64,000 nt of DNA from a virus: positions 1 to 64,000 of IMG/VR virus record IMGVR_UViG_3300032291_002944. One strand, written 5' to 3'. This document shows, piece by piece, positions 7,164 through 15,466 of the stretch; within the stretch, counting starts at the first letter, position 1; each line of letters opens with the position of its first letter. The notes under the pieces are model-generated. The model did no database searches and was not told the origin of the DNA. It was given only the letters and a program-made list of their open reading frames with translations. Position numbers and translations under genes: made by a program.

Positions 7164-7570
7164 TGGTGGAGGTGGCGAGATTCGAACTCGCGTGTTGCAA
7201 TATTAAAATACACAGACTACACGTTTATTCTATTAGTTCTTAATAGACAAATAATTGGTTCCTATTTTAACATTGTTACCAATAACTGTGTCGAGTTCAC
7301 TTTTACTAAGGTAGTCCTCTGAACGAGACCTTTTGATACACTAAGTAGTATCCACTTAAAGAGCTTCTGTTCCCAAGTTATATGCTCACCGACTCGTTTG
7401 TTAGTTCACTATTAAGCTACTGTAACACCAGCTTCTTTGGTTAAACCCAAAGCAGCTAATTTTGCAAATGTATTGCCTGTTATTCTTCTTTACCGTAGAT
7501 TTAAGTCATAGATAAAATCTGACTACGTGCCTGTATACCGTAACTATTCCAGTCAAAACCAGTCACCCCC
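7164..7570 (-). ncRNA. ssrA: tmRNA (ssrA), one-piece
   Basis: A 407-nt RNA gene for trans-translation, which rescues stalled ribosomes and tags the product. The ends form the alanyl-tRNA-like domain: 5' GGGGGTG pairs with 3' CACCTCC (one G-U), discriminator A, encoded CCA, and T arm GCGAG-TTCGAAT-CTCGC. The 5' ATACAG..GCACG can pair with 3' CGTGT..CTGTGTAT to make helix P2. The tag frame ends at tandem stops TAA TAG (7414-7409). Read back from there it encodes AKLAALGLTKEAGVTVA, or four more residues (GNTF) if translation resumes at GGC. This does not end in the usual ALAA/LAA. The gene has an exact Bacteroidota promoter upstream and a terminator downstream. The host certainly has its own copy, so this is a phage extra. 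Confidence 0.94.
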
Positions 7571-7593
7571 ATATTTTAAAGAACTTGTGAACA

Positions 7594-7624
7594 CAAATAT
7601 AAGAATAAATACATTACCGTCAAA
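7594..7624 (-). promoter_or_regulatory. Bacteroidota housekeeping-type promoter of the tmRNA
   Basis: On the minus strand, TTTG, then exactly 19 nt, then TATATTTG. This matches the Bacteroidota primary sigma consensus TTTG-N19-TAnnTTTG with no mismatch. The -7 box ends 23 nt before the mature 5' end, leaving a short leader for RNase P to remove. This indicates host-polymerase (early or constitutive) expression. Confidence 0.85.
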
Positions 7625-7656
7625 GTAAAATTTATCAATATTAATTAATAGGTTGG

Positions 7657-7664
7657 TATTTATA
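7657..7664 (+). promoter_or_regulatory. Candidate late promoter, TATTTATA
   Basis: TATTTATA, 14 nt before the start codon of the gene at 7679. One of the late-promoter-like set. Confidence 0.6.
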
Positions 7665-7678
7665 ATAAAATCGTTTTA

Positions 7679-8815
7679 ATGAGAGTAATAAAATTAACCG
7701 AATCAGACCTTACACAAATAGTTAATAAGGTAATAAGAGAGCAAACAGAGAAACCTGAGAAGCAGGAGAATTTATTGCTTGCGCTTAGAAATTTTGTTAA
7801 AGGAAAAATAACATATAATGATTTATTTGAAGTGGATGAATCCATTGACGATATTCGGGTTAGGACTCCAAGAGGACAATCTTTAATAACAATTAAATTA
7901 GGGGATAAAGATTATTTTTTAGAAGCTATTAATTTAAGTAAAGATGATATGTGGTTTAGAGATATGGTAATGTCTTCATATGGACATTATGAATTCAATG
8001 ACGCGTACACAATAGAAGAAGATTTTAAAGAAGGATATGGTTTTGTTTATGCATTAAACGATGAAAATCGTGATACGTTTAAAGTTATTGCATCATCGGT
8101 ATTACCTAATAAAAAAATTGACTTTGAGAGCGACGAATATAATAAAGAACTACACAAAATACTGTTAGACGCATTCCCAACACAAATTGATTACATTCTT
8201 AATGATTATCAGATAGAAAAAGATTATGAAATGAACGCTGTTGCAAGAGAATCAATTAAATCGGAATTCGATGATAAATTAGAAGAGATAGGTGTTGAAC
8301 TTGGTGGTGACAACAATGAAGTGACTATAACTATTGCAGATTTATTCTCCGAAGCATTACAATTAAACTTATTTAACGAAAGTGCGCAAGAAATGGCTAT
8401 TGAAATCATATCAAACAAGCTGGGTAGTAATATTGGAGGATGGCTTGATAATAGTTATGAATATAGAGATGACAGTAAGTTTGATAAAGAATCATTTAAT
8501 CGAGAAGTGGCGAGACAATTTGAAAAAATAATAGAAATTTTAGAAGAAAAAAGTGATACTGAATACACGATTAAAGACTATATTGATTTTAGAAATCGTG
8601 TTGAATCTAAATTTAAAATAAGAACTTGGTACGAAACTCCTAAAGACAAAGAGATTATTTTTTCAATTAACGGATTTGAACCATCAAGTATGACGGTTAT
8701 GTTAACTGTTAAAGACAGAGGAACCAAATTAACTAAAGAGATTAAAATGGATGAAGAACAATTTACTCAATTTTTATACCAACCTTCGTTATTTAAGTTG
8801 GAAGATATGTATTAA
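7679..8815 (+). CDS. Putative virion protein with a shared N-terminal leader motif
   Basis: A 378-residue acidic protein without a recognised enzymatic domain. Its first 20 residues (KLTESDLTQIVNKVIREQ preceded by MRVI) closely match the start of the 155-residue protein at 33593 and an internal segment of the protein at 19889. In T4-like phages, short N-terminal sequences of this kind, ending at a Glu, direct internal proteins into the prohead and are cut off by the gp21 protease; that role here is inference. A TATTTATA motif precedes it, consistent with a late virion protein. Confidence 0.7.
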   Translation: MRVIKLTESDLTQIVNKVIREQTEKPEKQENLLLALRNFVKGKITYNDLFEVDESIDDIRVRTPRGQSLITIKLGDKDYFLEAINLSKDDMWFRDMVMSSYGHYEFNDAYTIEEDFKEGYGFVYALNDENRDTFKVIASSVLPNKKIDFESDEYNKELHKILLDAFPTQIDYILNDYQIEKDYEMNAVARESIKSEFDDKLEEIGVELGGDNNEVTITIADLFSEALQLNLFNESAQEMAIEIISNKLGSNIGGWLDNSYEYRDDSKFDKESFNREVARQFEKIIEILEEKSDTEYTIKDYIDFRNRVESKFKIRTWYETPKDKEIIFSINGFEPSSMTVMLTVKDRGTKLTKEIKMDEEQFTQFLYQPSLFKLEDMY

Positions 8816-8828
8816 TTGTCTATATTTG
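8798..8828 (+). promoter_or_regulatory. Possible Bacteroidota-type promoter of the peptidase gene
   Basis: TATATTTG, an exact TAnnTTTG -7 box, with TTG 20 nt upstream as a partial -33 box, at the end of the preceding gene. The -7 box ends 4 nt before the ATG, so transcription would start at or inside the start codon, implying a leaderless message or a coincidence. Confidence 0.4.
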
Positions 8829-8832
8829 TCCT

Positions 8833-9669
8833 ATGACACAAAATCTAGATTTATTAAAAGAAGTTCTGAGCGTTCCTACGGTTACATATCATGAAGAACG
8901 TATGGTTGCCTTTTTAGAAAAATGGTTAACCGAAAACAACATACCTCATTATGTTGACAAACACAAGAATGTGTATGCAACCAAACAAGAATCCGAAACA
9001 TTACCTGAAGATTTTTATTTTCCATGTGTAGTTGCTCATACTGACACTGTACATGGTATTGATACAATTAATATTCGTGAAGAGAATTTACGTAATACTC
9101 AAAACCAACTTAAATTATCCTACAAAGCATATAATAATGAAGGTGAACCAACAGGTATTGGTGGTGACGATAAATGCGGAGTATTTGCTTGTTTAACTTT
9201 ATTAGAAGAATTACCTAATTTAAAAGCGGCATTCTTTGCATCTGAAGAATTAGGTTGTATTGGTTCATCAAAAGCAGATGAAAATTTTTTTAATAATGTT
9301 GGATATGCAATTCAGTTTGACGCACCTGAAAACTGGATGATTACAGAAAAATGTTTTGGACAAATTCTATTTGACAGAAATTCTGAATTCTTTGAAGCTT
9401 GTGATAAAGTTTTAACAGAAGGTATGATTAACGAAAACATGAAATACATGGTTCATCCATATACTGATGTTTATGCTTTACGAGGTAAATTTGATTTTTC
9501 ATGTATCAATTTTTCAATTGGATACTACAACTACCATACTAAAAACGAATACGTAATTGTAGATGACGTATTCAATGGAATTGATATGGGTCGTAAAATG
9601 ATTAAAGAACTCGGTAACAAGTTACACTACAAAAAATCAATTCCTTATGAATGGAAAAAACGTTATTGA
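8833..9669 (+). CDS. M20/M28-like metallopeptidase (di-zinc)
   Basis: A 278-residue protein with the ordered ligands of di-zinc aminopeptidases of the M20/M28/M42 clan: HTD (H69, D71), GGDDKCG (bridging D112), SEELG (general base E138 and ligand E139), FDAPE (D163) and a late YYNYH (H235). Its start, LKEVLSVPTVTYHEE, is typical of peptidase T/M20 enzymes. The usual dimerisation (lid) domain is short or missing, so it is more compact than peptidase T (about 400 residues). It may trim peptides in the infected cell or act on peptidoglycan-derived peptides; the substrate is unknown. It ends 2 nt from the convergent LamG gene. A phage-encoded M20-like peptidase is uncommon. Confidence 0.82.
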   Translation: MTQNLDLLKEVLSVPTVTYHEERMVAFLEKWLTENNIPHYVDKHKNVYATKQESETLPEDFYFPCVVAHTDTVHGIDTINIREENLRNTQNQLKLSYKAYNNEGEPTGIGGDDKCGVFACLTLLEELPNLKAAFFASEELGCIGSSKADENFFNNVGYAIQFDAPENWMITEKCFGQILFDRNSEFFEACDKVLTEGMINENMKYMVHPYTDVYALRGKFDFSCINFSIGYYNYHTKNEYVIVDDVFNGIDMGRKMIKELGNKLHYKKSIPYEWKKRY

Positions 9670-9671
9670 CT

Positions 9672-12482
9672 TTAATTACAAAAGAATCCTCCTGTATTTG
9701 GGTCATAAGTATATGATGTCCAAAAGGGATTACTATATCCTCCACAACCACCCCTTCCAGTCCCAAAACAATATCCAAATCTAAAATAATTTCCGTTCCC
9801 TGCTGTCATATATATTGGTGAATCTTCTAAACTACAAAAAGATATTTGTGTATTTTCAAACACCCATGCGTCTAATTCAAAAGGACCTGCTAAATTACAC
9901 ACTGTCCATTCAAATCTACTTCCTTGAGTACCTCCATAATATGTTGCAATATTACAATCGTAAGACTGACTAGTTAAGGTTAAAATCCCTCCATCTCTAG
10001 AATATGAGGCGACTTTACCTCTAAGTTGTATAGTGCTAGTATACCCATCCTGTACAAATGTGTAACATAGACCCACACTAGGAGCTGATGGGATAGGGTT
10101 AAACTGTATATTATAATATGTGTTAGGAATAGTTCTATTATAATTAAAACTTTGAAAATTTGGAACCCCTAAAGAGTCACATGTCGTGGTGTCTACTGAT
10201 GTTACAATACTTGAAGAATTTACTGTGTATTTATTACCATTACCAATTACGTATGTACCACTAGGTGCAGAACCTGTTCCAAGTGTACTTCCTGTTTGAA
10301 GAAAATCACCAATACTAATTGGACCTGAAGACGAAGTAGATGTGATTGTAAAAATTAACTCAGTATAAGTGATAGGAATATTGTAATCAAAACATGCTTG
10401 ATTTCCTGTTGTTGCGGTAGTATATGAGAATGGAGTACGACTTTGTTGACCAATTATTTGCGGTATCCAAGTTACCTTACCACTTGTACTAATCGTTGAT
10501 GAACAATTTCTATATGATATTACATAATTCCCAAAAGGTAAATTATAGTTTCTGAAATCAAAGTCATTGTCATAATTTTGACCAGTTTGATTAACTAATT
10601 CTCTATTTTGTAAATCGTAAACTATTAAATTAGCGACAGGACCATTAACAAATCTTAATTTACTAAATATACCCGTATAATTACCATAAGTAGGATTTAT
10701 TAAAATTGGTGAACATCCTCCAATTTGTGCTTCTAACGATTGAAATATTTTAGGTTCTGCAGGACCAAAACACACAGGAGTTTCTGTTGGCGTTGGTTGT
10801 GGTGGAGTTGCTGATGGAGAAGGTGGTATTAATTGTATAGTTGGTGTTGGAGTTCTAGTTGCTGTAGGTGTGGGACTAATTATTCCAGCACATGTTTGAA
10901 TATTGTAAATTTGACCACCACTTACATCATAAACATACGTACCGTCACTATAAGTTCCACTAGGAATTATTTCAGTATAAGAACAAGAGGTATATACATT
11001 ATCATATAAAACAGGATTACCTGGATGATTATAGGCAAATATTAATGATGGTTCCCCTGTTGGTGTACAATACGCGTCGTTAAATACTGGATATACTGAA
11101 ATTTGAGTGCAATTGTAAGGAGTCGTTGATGGTGTTGGTTGAGGTGTTGTTGATGATGGTGTTGGTGTAGGTGGAATACTACAACTACCATTGAATGTGT
11201 AATAGCCATCACCATTAAATGCGTATACTCCATAACTATCAATAACACAAATATTTGTTATAACATCTCCAGCTTCAACGTATGTTGAAACAGGTTCATC
11301 ATCATTTGTAGGGCATATAATATATTGAAATTGAGTTCCAGTTGTTCCACCATATAGGTCATATGACGAACAACTGTCAAAATCGTATTGAGTTGGCGTC
11401 GGTGATGGTGTAATACTTGCAGTTACAAAAGGAGTTGTTGTAGGTGTTGGTGTACAAGTAATAGCACTATTACACGGGTCTGTATATGTATCATTATATC
11501 TTGGTAGAATTGCGTTGTAGTTTTGAGTAATTTGAGTCTGTGTTAAAGCACTTGTAAAAACTTGAACTACGCCTATTTTACCATCAAAATATTCCGTAGT
11601 ATTTGTTAATCCGACTGTAAGATTAGATGTAACTGATGTACTTGGAGTTCCAGGAGTGTCCTGAACTTTTAAAATACCATTAACATATATTTTTCTTGTT
11701 GTCCCATCCCAAGTTGCTACCGCATTATACCAAGTATTTGTGGTTATAGGTGAATCTGTAGTTGATAAATCGTTTCCCGACCAATAATTTGTTAAGTTTC
11801 CACTTGTTAATCTAAATGCATTTACTTGATTTGTGGAACCATAATTACCATACCCTATTAAACCTTTATTCCCTAATGTATTTGCGTTAAACCAAACATT
11901 TAAAGTATATGGTGTACTTCCTACTGGTATATTATTTACAGATGAGAATGTGATTGAATCGGCTCCATCAAAAACTAAAGTTCCTAAATTCGCAGAATTA
12001 TACGTTGCACCATTTATTGTACCAGTATTTCCATTACCTGAAATATCGTACCAAATAGAATTAACTAAAGGGTAAGAAGCTGTATAACCTGCGTCCAATA
12101 ACAACGATTGATTAGTGGTTACAATTGAAGGGTAGGCTTGATTTTCTATGAAAAGTCCTAAAGTTGCTGACCAAGTAATTGCTTCAGATAAAGTTGCGAA
12201 TGGATTGTAACCTTCAGAAACCGCAATTTTATTTAAAGTTATTAATAACGATGTATCTGTTTTAGCAGATGTTGGAAAACCTACTGGTACTGCATTTGAT
12301 TGAAGTGTTTTACCTAAACTATAACTATCTCCAATTATAAAATATTGATTACATATCCCATAGTCAGTACACCATTGTAATGACCCTTTATTAACACTAT
12401 TGTTAACATCCATAGCAATTGTTCCAAATTGTATGGCGTTTGAGATTGGCGTCGATGGGTTATAAGCAATTAAATTTGGCAT
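9672..12482 (-). CDS. LamG-domain, Thr/Pro-rich virion surface protein
   Basis: A 936-residue protein. The N-terminal part (about 1-130) resembles a phage structural domain. A LamG/concanavalin-like domain follows (about 135-325, with WYDISGNGNTGTINGATY, TLNVWFNA, NTWYNAVATWDG and KIYVNG). Then come small Cys-containing modules separated by mucin-like linkers (TPTPTTTPF, PTPTPSSTTPQPTPS, PTPTATRTPTPTI). One module, around YGGTTGTQFQYIIC, recurs near the C-terminus as YGGTQGSRFEWTVC, an internal duplication. LamG domains bind glycans, so this is likely a surface-exposed fibre or capsid decoration used in host or particle adhesion. It has a TATTTATT late-promoter-like motif. Confidence 0.78.
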   Translation of the reverse strand: MPNLIAYNPSTPISNAIQFGTIAMDVNNSVNKGSLQWCTDYGICNQYFIIGDSYSLGKTLQSNAVPVGFPTSAKTDTSLLITLNKIAVSEGYNPFATLSEAITWSATLGLFIENQAYPSIVTTNQSLLLDAGYTASYPLVNSIWYDISGNGNTGTINGATYNSANLGTLVFDGADSITFSSVNNIPVGSTPYTLNVWFNANTLGNKGLIGYGNYGSTNQVNAFRLTSGNLTNYWSGNDLSTTDSPITTNTWYNAVATWDGTTRKIYVNGILKVQDTPGTPSTSVTSNLTVGLTNTTEYFDGKIGVVQVFTSALTQTQITQNYNAILPRYNDTYTDPCNSAITCTPTPTTTPFVTASITPSPTPTQYDFDSCSSYDLYGGTTGTQFQYIICPTNDDEPVSTYVEAGDVITNICVIDSYGVYAFNGDGYYTFNGSCSIPPTPTPSSTTPQPTPSTTPYNCTQISVYPVFNDAYCTPTGEPSLIFAYNHPGNPVLYDNVYTSCSYTEIIPSGTYSDGTYVYDVSGGQIYNIQTCAGIISPTPTATRTPTPTIQLIPPSPSATPPQPTPTETPVCFGPAEPKIFQSLEAQIGGCSPILINPTYGNYTGIFSKLRFVNGPVANLIVYDLQNRELVNQTGQNYDNDFDFRNYNLPFGNYVISYRNCSSTISTSGKVTWIPQIIGQQSRTPFSYTTATTGNQACFDYNIPITYTELIFTITSTSSSGPISIGDFLQTGSTLGTGSAPSGTYVIGNGNKYTVNSSSIVTSVDTTTCDSLGVPNFQSFNYNRTIPNTYYNIQFNPIPSAPSVGLCYTFVQDGYTSTIQLRGKVASYSRDGGILTLTSQSYDCNIATYYGGTQGSRFEWTVCNLAGPFELDAWVFENTQISFCSLEDSPIYMTAGNGNYFRFGYCFGTGRGGCGGYSNPFWTSYTYDPNTGGFFCN

Positions 12483-12493
12483 TGTATTTTAAT

Positions 12494-12501
12494 AATAAAT
12501 A
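12494..12501 (-). promoter_or_regulatory. Candidate late promoter, TATTTATT
   Basis: TATTTATT on the minus strand, 11 nt upstream of the LamG protein start. Confidence 0.6.
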
Positions 12502-12531
12502 CTAATGAGTTATAAATAAAGAAAACTTACA

Positions 12532-13191
12532 TTATAAAAAGTTTTCCAACTTATCTAAATGACGTTTTACGATTGGATGGTCTTGAATATCTGTAAATTC
12601 TATTCCAGCGTTTTTAAGTTCTTTAATTTGGCCAATAATTGTTTTAATACTACCCTTAACCATTTCTGACATAAAAGGATAATTTTCAATATATTGTGAT
12701 AGTTTAAATTGTTGTTTTGCAAAATCTAATGGGATATTTAAGGCCATTACAAGTTTTGCAACCATTTCTTTACCAAATCTGTCTGCATCCAATTCCATAT
12801 TCCAATATTTTTCATACAAAGTTTCAAAATCCTCTAAATCATAATCTGTTAATGGATTTTTTTCTTTGAATTCGGTCATTTGTTGTTCATGTCTCATTTC
12901 ATGAAAAATGGTGTAAAGAAAATCACCAATGGTATGCATATTTGATGGAGAACAAATGATTATTTGATTTTTTGTTCTTACTCCTCCAAACCCTGTGCTA
13001 CAAGAATTTAAAAATTTTATAGTGTAACCTTTTTCTTTGACGTAATTACCTACAAAGTTTTTGATTACGTCTGCTTTAGATTTTAATTCGTCAGGAAAGT
13101 TTTCTTTAAATTTATTAACTAATCTATCAAAGTTAGATTCTTTTGAAATTCCAATTTCCTCGTTCAATACTTTATGGATTAATTCTTTCAT
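12532..13191 (-). CDS. HExxH metallopeptidase-like protein
   Basis: A 219-residue protein with FHEMRHEQQ, a zinc-metallopeptidase HExxH motif (H97, E98, H101), and a downstream helix NMELDADRFG whose E133 or D136 could be the third ligand, as in ImmA/IrrE and related minigluzincins. It begins MKELIHKVLNEE, similar in style to the leader motif seen in other putative virion proteins of this phage. A TATTTATT motif 4 nt before the start places it with late genes. It could be packaged and act early on a host protein, or act in maturation; the substrate is unknown. Confidence 0.72.
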   Translation of the reverse strand: MKELIHKVLNEEIGISKESNFDRLVNKFKENFPDELKSKADVIKNFVGNYVKEKGYTIKFLNSCSTGFGGVRTKNQIIICSPSNMHTIGDFLYTIFHEMRHEQQMTEFKEKNPLTDYDLEDFETLYEKYWNMELDADRFGKEMVAKLVMALNIPLDFAKQQFKLSQYIENYPFMSEMVKGSIKTIIGQIKELKNAGIEFTDIQDHPIVKRHLDKLENFL

Positions 13192-13195
13192 TGTT

Positions 13196-13203
13196 AATAA
13201 ATA
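13196..13203 (-). promoter_or_regulatory. Candidate late promoter, TATTTATT
   Basis: TATTTATT on the minus strand, 4 nt before the start codon of the HExxH protein gene. Such a short gap implies a nearly leaderless transcript if this is a -10 element. Confidence 0.6.
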
Positions 13204-13236
13204 TAAAAAAAGGGAGAAATAAATTCCTCCCTTTTA
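13204..13236 (-). terminator. Rho-independent terminator after the ClpC-like gene
   Basis: On the minus strand, AAAAGGGAG-N10-CTCCCTTTTTTT directly after the ClpC-like stop codon. It overlaps the promoter motif of the next gene, cleanly separating the two units. Confidence 0.8.
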
Positions 13237-13239
13237 ATA

Positions 13240-15255
13240 CTATCTACCTTTTTTTTGAATTACGACATTTTCGTCAACAACTTTTAGAACATAAGTTTTA
13301 CCTTCAATTATATTCCCCATTAATACTTCATCCGATAACAAATCTTCAACTTTATCTTGAATTGCTCTTTTTAAAGGTCGTGCTCCATACAATTCATCAT
13401 AACCAACTTTAGATAAGTAATCAACCAAAGTATCTTCGTAAGAGATTTTGTATTTCATTTCATTCAAACGAGAAACTAACTTCTTAAGTTCAATTTCGGT
13501 GATTTTTTTAATATCATCGTTTGTTAAAGAGTTGAATACAATCGTATCATCAATACGGTTGATAAATTCAGGTGAGAAGAAATTTTTCATTTCTTTCATC
13601 AAGATTTCTTTTTTCATTTCTTCTTCACCATAAGAAGAACTTGAAAAACCAATACCTGTACCGAAGTCTTGTAACTTCTTCACACCTAAGTTTGAAGTCA
13701 AGATGATTAAGGTATTCTTGAAGTTAATCTTTCTACCTAGACTATCTGTTACGTGACCGTCATCCATAATTTGAAGTAAAATTGTAAACACGTCTTTGTG
13801 TGCTTTTTCAACCTCATCAAATAGGATAACCGAATATGGTTTGTTCTTAACTTTCTCAGTTAATAATCCACCTTCTTCATAACCAACATAGCCTGGAGGC
13901 GCTCCGACTAATTTGGATATGCTATGTTTCTCTTGGTACTCGGACATATCCACACGGATTAATGAGTCTTCACTACCAAACATTTCTTTTGCCAATTCTT
14001 TAGCTAAGTGAGTTTTACCAACACCCGTAGAACCTAAAAATACAAATGAACCAATAGGACGATTTGGGTTGTTAATTCCAAGACGATTTCTTTTAATAGA
14101 TTTTGCAATCTTAATAACAGCTGCGTCTTGGCCAATTACTTTACCAATTAATTCTTTATCCAAGTTCATTAAAGCCTTAGAATCATCTGCACTCATCTTA
14201 TTGACAGGAATTTTAGTCATATTAGACACAACATCATAAACACTCTCAAGAGTAATTTTTTGTTTGTCTTTAGACATCTTCTCCTCAAACTTAGCCTTCT
14301 CTGACTCAAGTTTAGATAATAATTTCTTTTCCTTATCTCTAAGCTCTGCTGCTTGTTCGTAGTTTTGTTTCTTAACTACGTCCAATTTTTGATTCTTAAT
14401 CTCAGCGGCTTGACGTTTAAGTTCTTCAATCGCTTCAGGAACTTTTAACTCAGTCTGCATTCTAGCCCCAACCTCATCCAAGATATCAAATGCTTTATCA
14501 GGAAACTCACGGTCAGTAATGTAACGGTCAGCAAGTTTCACACAGGTTTCAATAACCTCATCGCTATAAGATACCTTATGGAATTCTTCATACTTGTCAC
14601 GAACGTTTTTCAAAATTTGAATTGTTTCAGCAACTGTTGATGGGTCTACAATGACTTTTTGAAATCTACGTTCTAACGCTCCGTCCTTCTCAATGTTCTT
14701 ACGGAACTCATCTAATGTAGTTGCTCCAATACATTGAAGTTCACCACGGGATAAAGCTGGTTTAAAGATGTTTGAACCGTCCATAGAACCTGAAGAGTTA
14801 CCTGAACCAACCAAAGTATGAATCTCATCAATGAAAACAATGATGTTAGGATTCGCGTGAAGTTCTTCAATAATAACTTTCATTCTTTCTTCAAATTGTC
14901 CACGGTACTTTGTACCAGCAACAACTGAAGTTAAATCCAAGTTAACAATTCGTTTGTCAATTAAATTACGAGGGCAATCCCCGTTAACAATTTTGATAGC
15001 CAAACCTTCAACCAAAGCGGTCTTACCACAACCAGGTTCTCCGATGATGATAGGGTTATTTTTCTTTCTACGAGATAAAATTTGGGCAATTCTCAAAATT
15101 TCTCGTTCACGACCAATCACAGGGTCAAGTTTACCTTCAGCTGCTAATTTGTTTAAATCACGGCTAAAGTTATCCAAAACAGGTGTGTTGCTTTCGGAAG
15201 AAGCTTTTTGTTTTTTACTCATCATTTTGTCGTCGTCGTCCATTAAGTCGTTCAT
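13240..15255 (-). CDS. ClpC-like AAA+ unfoldase with UVR linker and ClpP-docking loop
   Basis: A 671-residue two-ring HSP100 protein. The first AAA module has GEPGCGKT (72-79) and FIDEIH (141-146). A linker carries a UVR-type helix (about 290-312, NYEQAAELRDKEKKLL), typical of ClpC. The second AAA module has GSTGVGKT (408-415), ILFDEVEKAH (477-486) and the GYVGYEEGG pore loop. The D2 insert has GIGFSS (IGF at 535-537), where ClpA, ClpC and ClpX carry the tripeptide that docks on ClpP. The usual N-terminal adaptor-binding domain (about 150 residues) is missing, replaced by an acidic start. No ClpP gene lies in the window, so it would use host ClpP. It is divergent from a UVR-domain protein that may be its adaptor. 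Confidence 0.93.
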   Translation of the reverse strand: MNDLMDDDDKMMSKKQKASSESNTPVLDNFSRDLNKLAAEGKLDPVIGREREILRIAQILSRRKKNNPIIIGEPGCGKTALVEGLAIKIVNGDCPRNLIDKRIVNLDLTSVVAGTKYRGQFEERMKVIIEELHANPNIIVFIDEIHTLVGSGNSSGSMDGSNIFKPALSRGELQCIGATTLDEFRKNIEKDGALERRFQKVIVDPSTVAETIQILKNVRDKYEEFHKVSYSDEVIETCVKLADRYITDREFPDKAFDILDEVGARMQTELKVPEAIEELKRQAAEIKNQKLDVVKKQNYEQAAELRDKEKKLLSKLESEKAKFEEKMSKDKQKITLESVYDVVSNMTKIPVNKMSADDSKALMNLDKELIGKVIGQDAAVIKIAKSIKRNRLGINNPNRPIGSFVFLGSTGVGKTHLAKELAKEMFGSEDSLIRVDMSEYQEKHSISKLVGAPPGYVGYEEGGLLTEKVKNKPYSVILFDEVEKAHKDVFTILLQIMDDGHVTDSLGRKINFKNTLIILTSNLGVKKLQDFGTGIGFSSSSYGEEEMKKEILMKEMKNFFSPEFINRIDDTIVFNSLTNDDIKKITEIELKKLVSRLNEMKYKISYEDTLVDYLSKVGYDELYGARPLKRAIQDKVEDLLSDEVLMGNIIEGKTYVLKVVDENVVIQKKGR

Positions 15256-15309
15256 ATTCTTATAATTTTTAACAAAGGTCTAACAAATTTTGTACATTGC
15301 CAAACATTT

Positions 15310-15322
15310 TGACAAATTGTCA
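15310..15322. promoter_or_regulatory. Palindrome TGACAA-A-TTGTCA upstream of the ClpC-like gene
   Basis: A perfect 6-bp inverted repeat with a 1-nt centre in the 211-nt gap between the divergent ClpC-like and UVR genes. A TGACA half-site recurs at 15352 and 15360. The clustering suggests a regulatory protein site controlling one or both genes; no matching regulator is identified. Confidence 0.45.
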
Positions 15323-15351
15323 TAGTTTTTTTTTAATAATTAAAAATATAC

Positions 15352-15367
15352 TGACATATTGACATGT
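15352..15367. promoter_or_regulatory. Tandem TGACAT half-sites
   Basis: TGACATATTGACATGT contains two direct TGACAT copies 8 nt apart. They match the half-site of the palindrome 30 nt away and lie just upstream of the TTTG -33 box of the UVR gene promoter. Probably part of the same control region. Confidence 0.35.
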
Positions 15368-15416
15368 TGTAAATTATTTCTATAATTATGTAAGAAAAAA
15401 CTCAGTTGGTACTATT

Positions 15417-15447
15417 TTTGATACCACAAAGATAAATAATAAATTTG
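15417..15447 (+). promoter_or_regulatory. Bacteroidota housekeeping-type promoter of the UVR gene
   Basis: TTTG, exactly 19 nt, then TAAATTTG: a full match to TTTG-N19-TAnnTTTG. It ends 19 nt before the ATG of the UVR protein. This points to early expression by host RNA polymerase, unlike the late-promoter-like motif on nearby virion genes. Confidence 0.8.
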
Positions 15448-15466
15448 AAAATAAAAAATTAATACT

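Noticed and set aside
13143-13412. Plus-strand frame across the end of the ClpC-like gene and the HExxH gene start
   Set aside because: It crosses a terminator and two confident minus-strand genes and has no domain-like product.
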